From Bradyrhizobium sp. (GTDB lineage Bacteria; Pseudomonadota; Alphaproteobacteria; Rhizobiales; Xanthobacteraceae), in the NCBI GenBank assembly GCA_025960445.1, contig JAICIT010000022.1, positions 1 through 12,878 on the forward strand: a stretch of DNA of 12,878 bases, read 5' to 3'. The notes under the pieces were generated by a model that had not been told where the DNA came from, made no database searches, and saw only the letters and a program-made list of their open reading frames with translations. Positions 12,139-12,878 of the stretch are shown here, piece after piece; position 1 is the stretch's first letter; each line of letters begins with the position of its first letter. Both the position numbers and the translations under genes were made by a program.

Positions 12139-12878
12139 GTGCAGCCCGACGTTTGGCGCAGCATATTGATCGCCTCCAGGCACGCCGACCCGCGTAACTC
12201 GATAGGCCGGCGCGGCTTTCTGAAAATCGGGGCAGCGCTGACCGGCGGCATTGCGCTCGGCGCGAATTCCGGCCGCGCGGAACCTGCGTCAACATCGCCG
12301 CCCGCCGACCCACCCTGGTCGCAATCGCTCGGCGCCGGTGTAGTGGACCGCCCTTACGGCAGGCCCGCCGATGCTGAGGCCGGTGTCATCCGGCGCAACG
12401 TGCCGTGGCTTACGGCCGGCACCGAATCCTCCGTCAGTTTTTCGCCGCTGCAGGACCTGCACGGCATTATCACGCCAAACGGATTGTTCTTCGAACGCCA
12501 TCACGCCGGACGTCCCGACATCGATCCGGACCAGCATCGGCTGATGATCCATGGCCTGGTAGAGCGCCCGCTAATCCTGAGCATGAACGACATCATGCGC
12601 TTTCCTCAGGTCACGCGCATTCACTTTATCGAGTGTCCCGCCAATGGCGGCATGGAGTGGCGCGCAGCGCAAATGAACTCGCTGCAGTTCAATCACGGCA
12701 TGATCAGCTGCGCGGAATGGACCGGCGTCAGGCTTTCCACATTGCTGGAAGAAACCGGAATAAAAAAGGATGCCAAATGGGCGATGGTTGAAGGCGCGGA
12801 CGGCGCGCATATGAACCGCAGCCTGCCACTCGACAAGTGCCTCGACGATTGCATTGTGGCTTATGCACAAAACGGCGA
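12139..12878 (+). CDS. soxC: SoxC-like sulfite dehydrogenase, molybdenum subunit (3'-truncated by window)
   Basis: The first 246 residues of a periplasmic molybdopterin enzyme of the sulfite oxidase family are visible; the frame is open to the window's end, with no stop. The GTG at 12139 follows GGGAGGAAAC. A Tat signal is clear: GRRGFLK (23-29), a hydrophobic stretch, and a probable cut near SGRA|EP (about 48). The text TPNGLFFERHHAGRPDIDP (112-130), IHGLVERPL (137-145), RIHFIECPANGGMEW (160-174) and HGMISCAEWTGVRLS (186-200) is characteristic of SoxC; Cys166 should bind the molybdenum. SoxC works with a cytochrome c subunit, SoxD, in thiosulfate/sulfite oxidation, and that gene is expected just downstream, outside the window. 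A SorA-like free sulfite dehydrogenase is the alternative. Divergent from the ArsR-type repressor, it is probably induced by reduced sulfur compounds. Confidence 0.87.
   Translation, partial: MQPDVWRSILIASRHADPRNSIGRRGFLKIGAALTGGIALGANSGRAEPASTSPPADPPWSQSLGAGVVDRPYGRPADAEAGVIRRNVPWLTAGTESSVSFSPLQDLHGIITPNGLFFERHHAGRPDIDPDQHRLMIHGLVERPLILSMNDIMRFPQVTRIHFIECPANGGMEWRAAQMNSLQFNHGMISCAEWTGVRLSTLLEETGIKKDAKWAMVEGADGAHMNRSLPLDKCLDDCIVAYAQNG

Noticed and set aside
1..12878. Search for CRISPR arrays, tRNA genes, insertion sequences, integrases and phage or defence genes
   Set aside because: No regularly spaced repeats, cloverleaf, terminal inverted repeats with a transposase, or defence-type domains were seen; the window reads as metabolic and regulatory genes.

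Overview
The window looks like chromosomal DNA from a high-GC alphaproteobacterium, most likely of the Bradyrhizobium / Rhodopseudomonas group. This rests on recognisable families (an AapJ/BztA-type amino-acid binding protein, paired acyl-CoA dehydrogenases, a SoxC-type sulfite dehydrogenase behind a BigR/SqrR-type regulator), relaxed promoters and GC-rich codon use. It is inferred from reading, not from a database comparison. No rRNA, tRNA, CRISPR array, insertion sequence or phage gene was seen.

Layout. (1) 1-111: the 3' end of an OmpR/PhoB-type response regulator. (2) 360-971: an ECF sigma factor with no anti-sigma gene beside it; its leader holds a palindrome nested inside an outer inverted repeat that covers the ribosome binding site. 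(3) 1344-3030: a secreted L,D-transpeptidase followed by a lone periplasmic amino-acid binding protein without permease or ATPase genes. (4) 3130-5572, minus strand: two acyl-CoA dehydrogenase subunits of the large/small heteromeric type. Facing them on the plus strand (5760-6822) are a carboxymuconolactone-decarboxylase-family protein and a VOC/extradiol-dioxygenase-like protein. The divergent control region carries a perfect 20-bp inverted repeat at 5635-5654. (5) 6826-8076, minus: an MFS transporter of monocarboxylate/OFA-like type, ending 3 bp from the VOC gene. Blocks 4 and 5 read as a small catabolic module (uptake, CoA-ester oxidation, ring or keto-acid chemistry) of unknown substrate. 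(6) 8171-9817, minus: a second MFS transporter followed by an NTF2/SnoaL-like small protein. (7) 9923-11991, minus: a tight operon of ArsR-type regulator, exported metallo-beta-lactamase-fold hydrolase and DUF938 methyltransferase. (8) 12139-end, plus: a Tat-exported SoxC-like molybdenum sulfite dehydrogenase, divergent from the regulator and cut by the window edge. It is left out of simple closed-ORF listings because it has no stop inside the window.

The most interesting part is blocks 7-8. The ArsR protein has two cysteines (C46 and C113) in the places used by persulfide-sensing BigR/SqrR/YgaV repressors. Its stop overlaps the GTG start of the hydrolase (GTGA), and between it and soxC lies an AT-rich nested palindrome on top of a TTGACT -35 box. 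Together these suggest a reactive-sulfur-responsive switch controlling sulfite oxidation, a periplasmic hydrolase and, unexpectedly, a DUF938 (METTL26-type) methyltransferase of unknown substrate.
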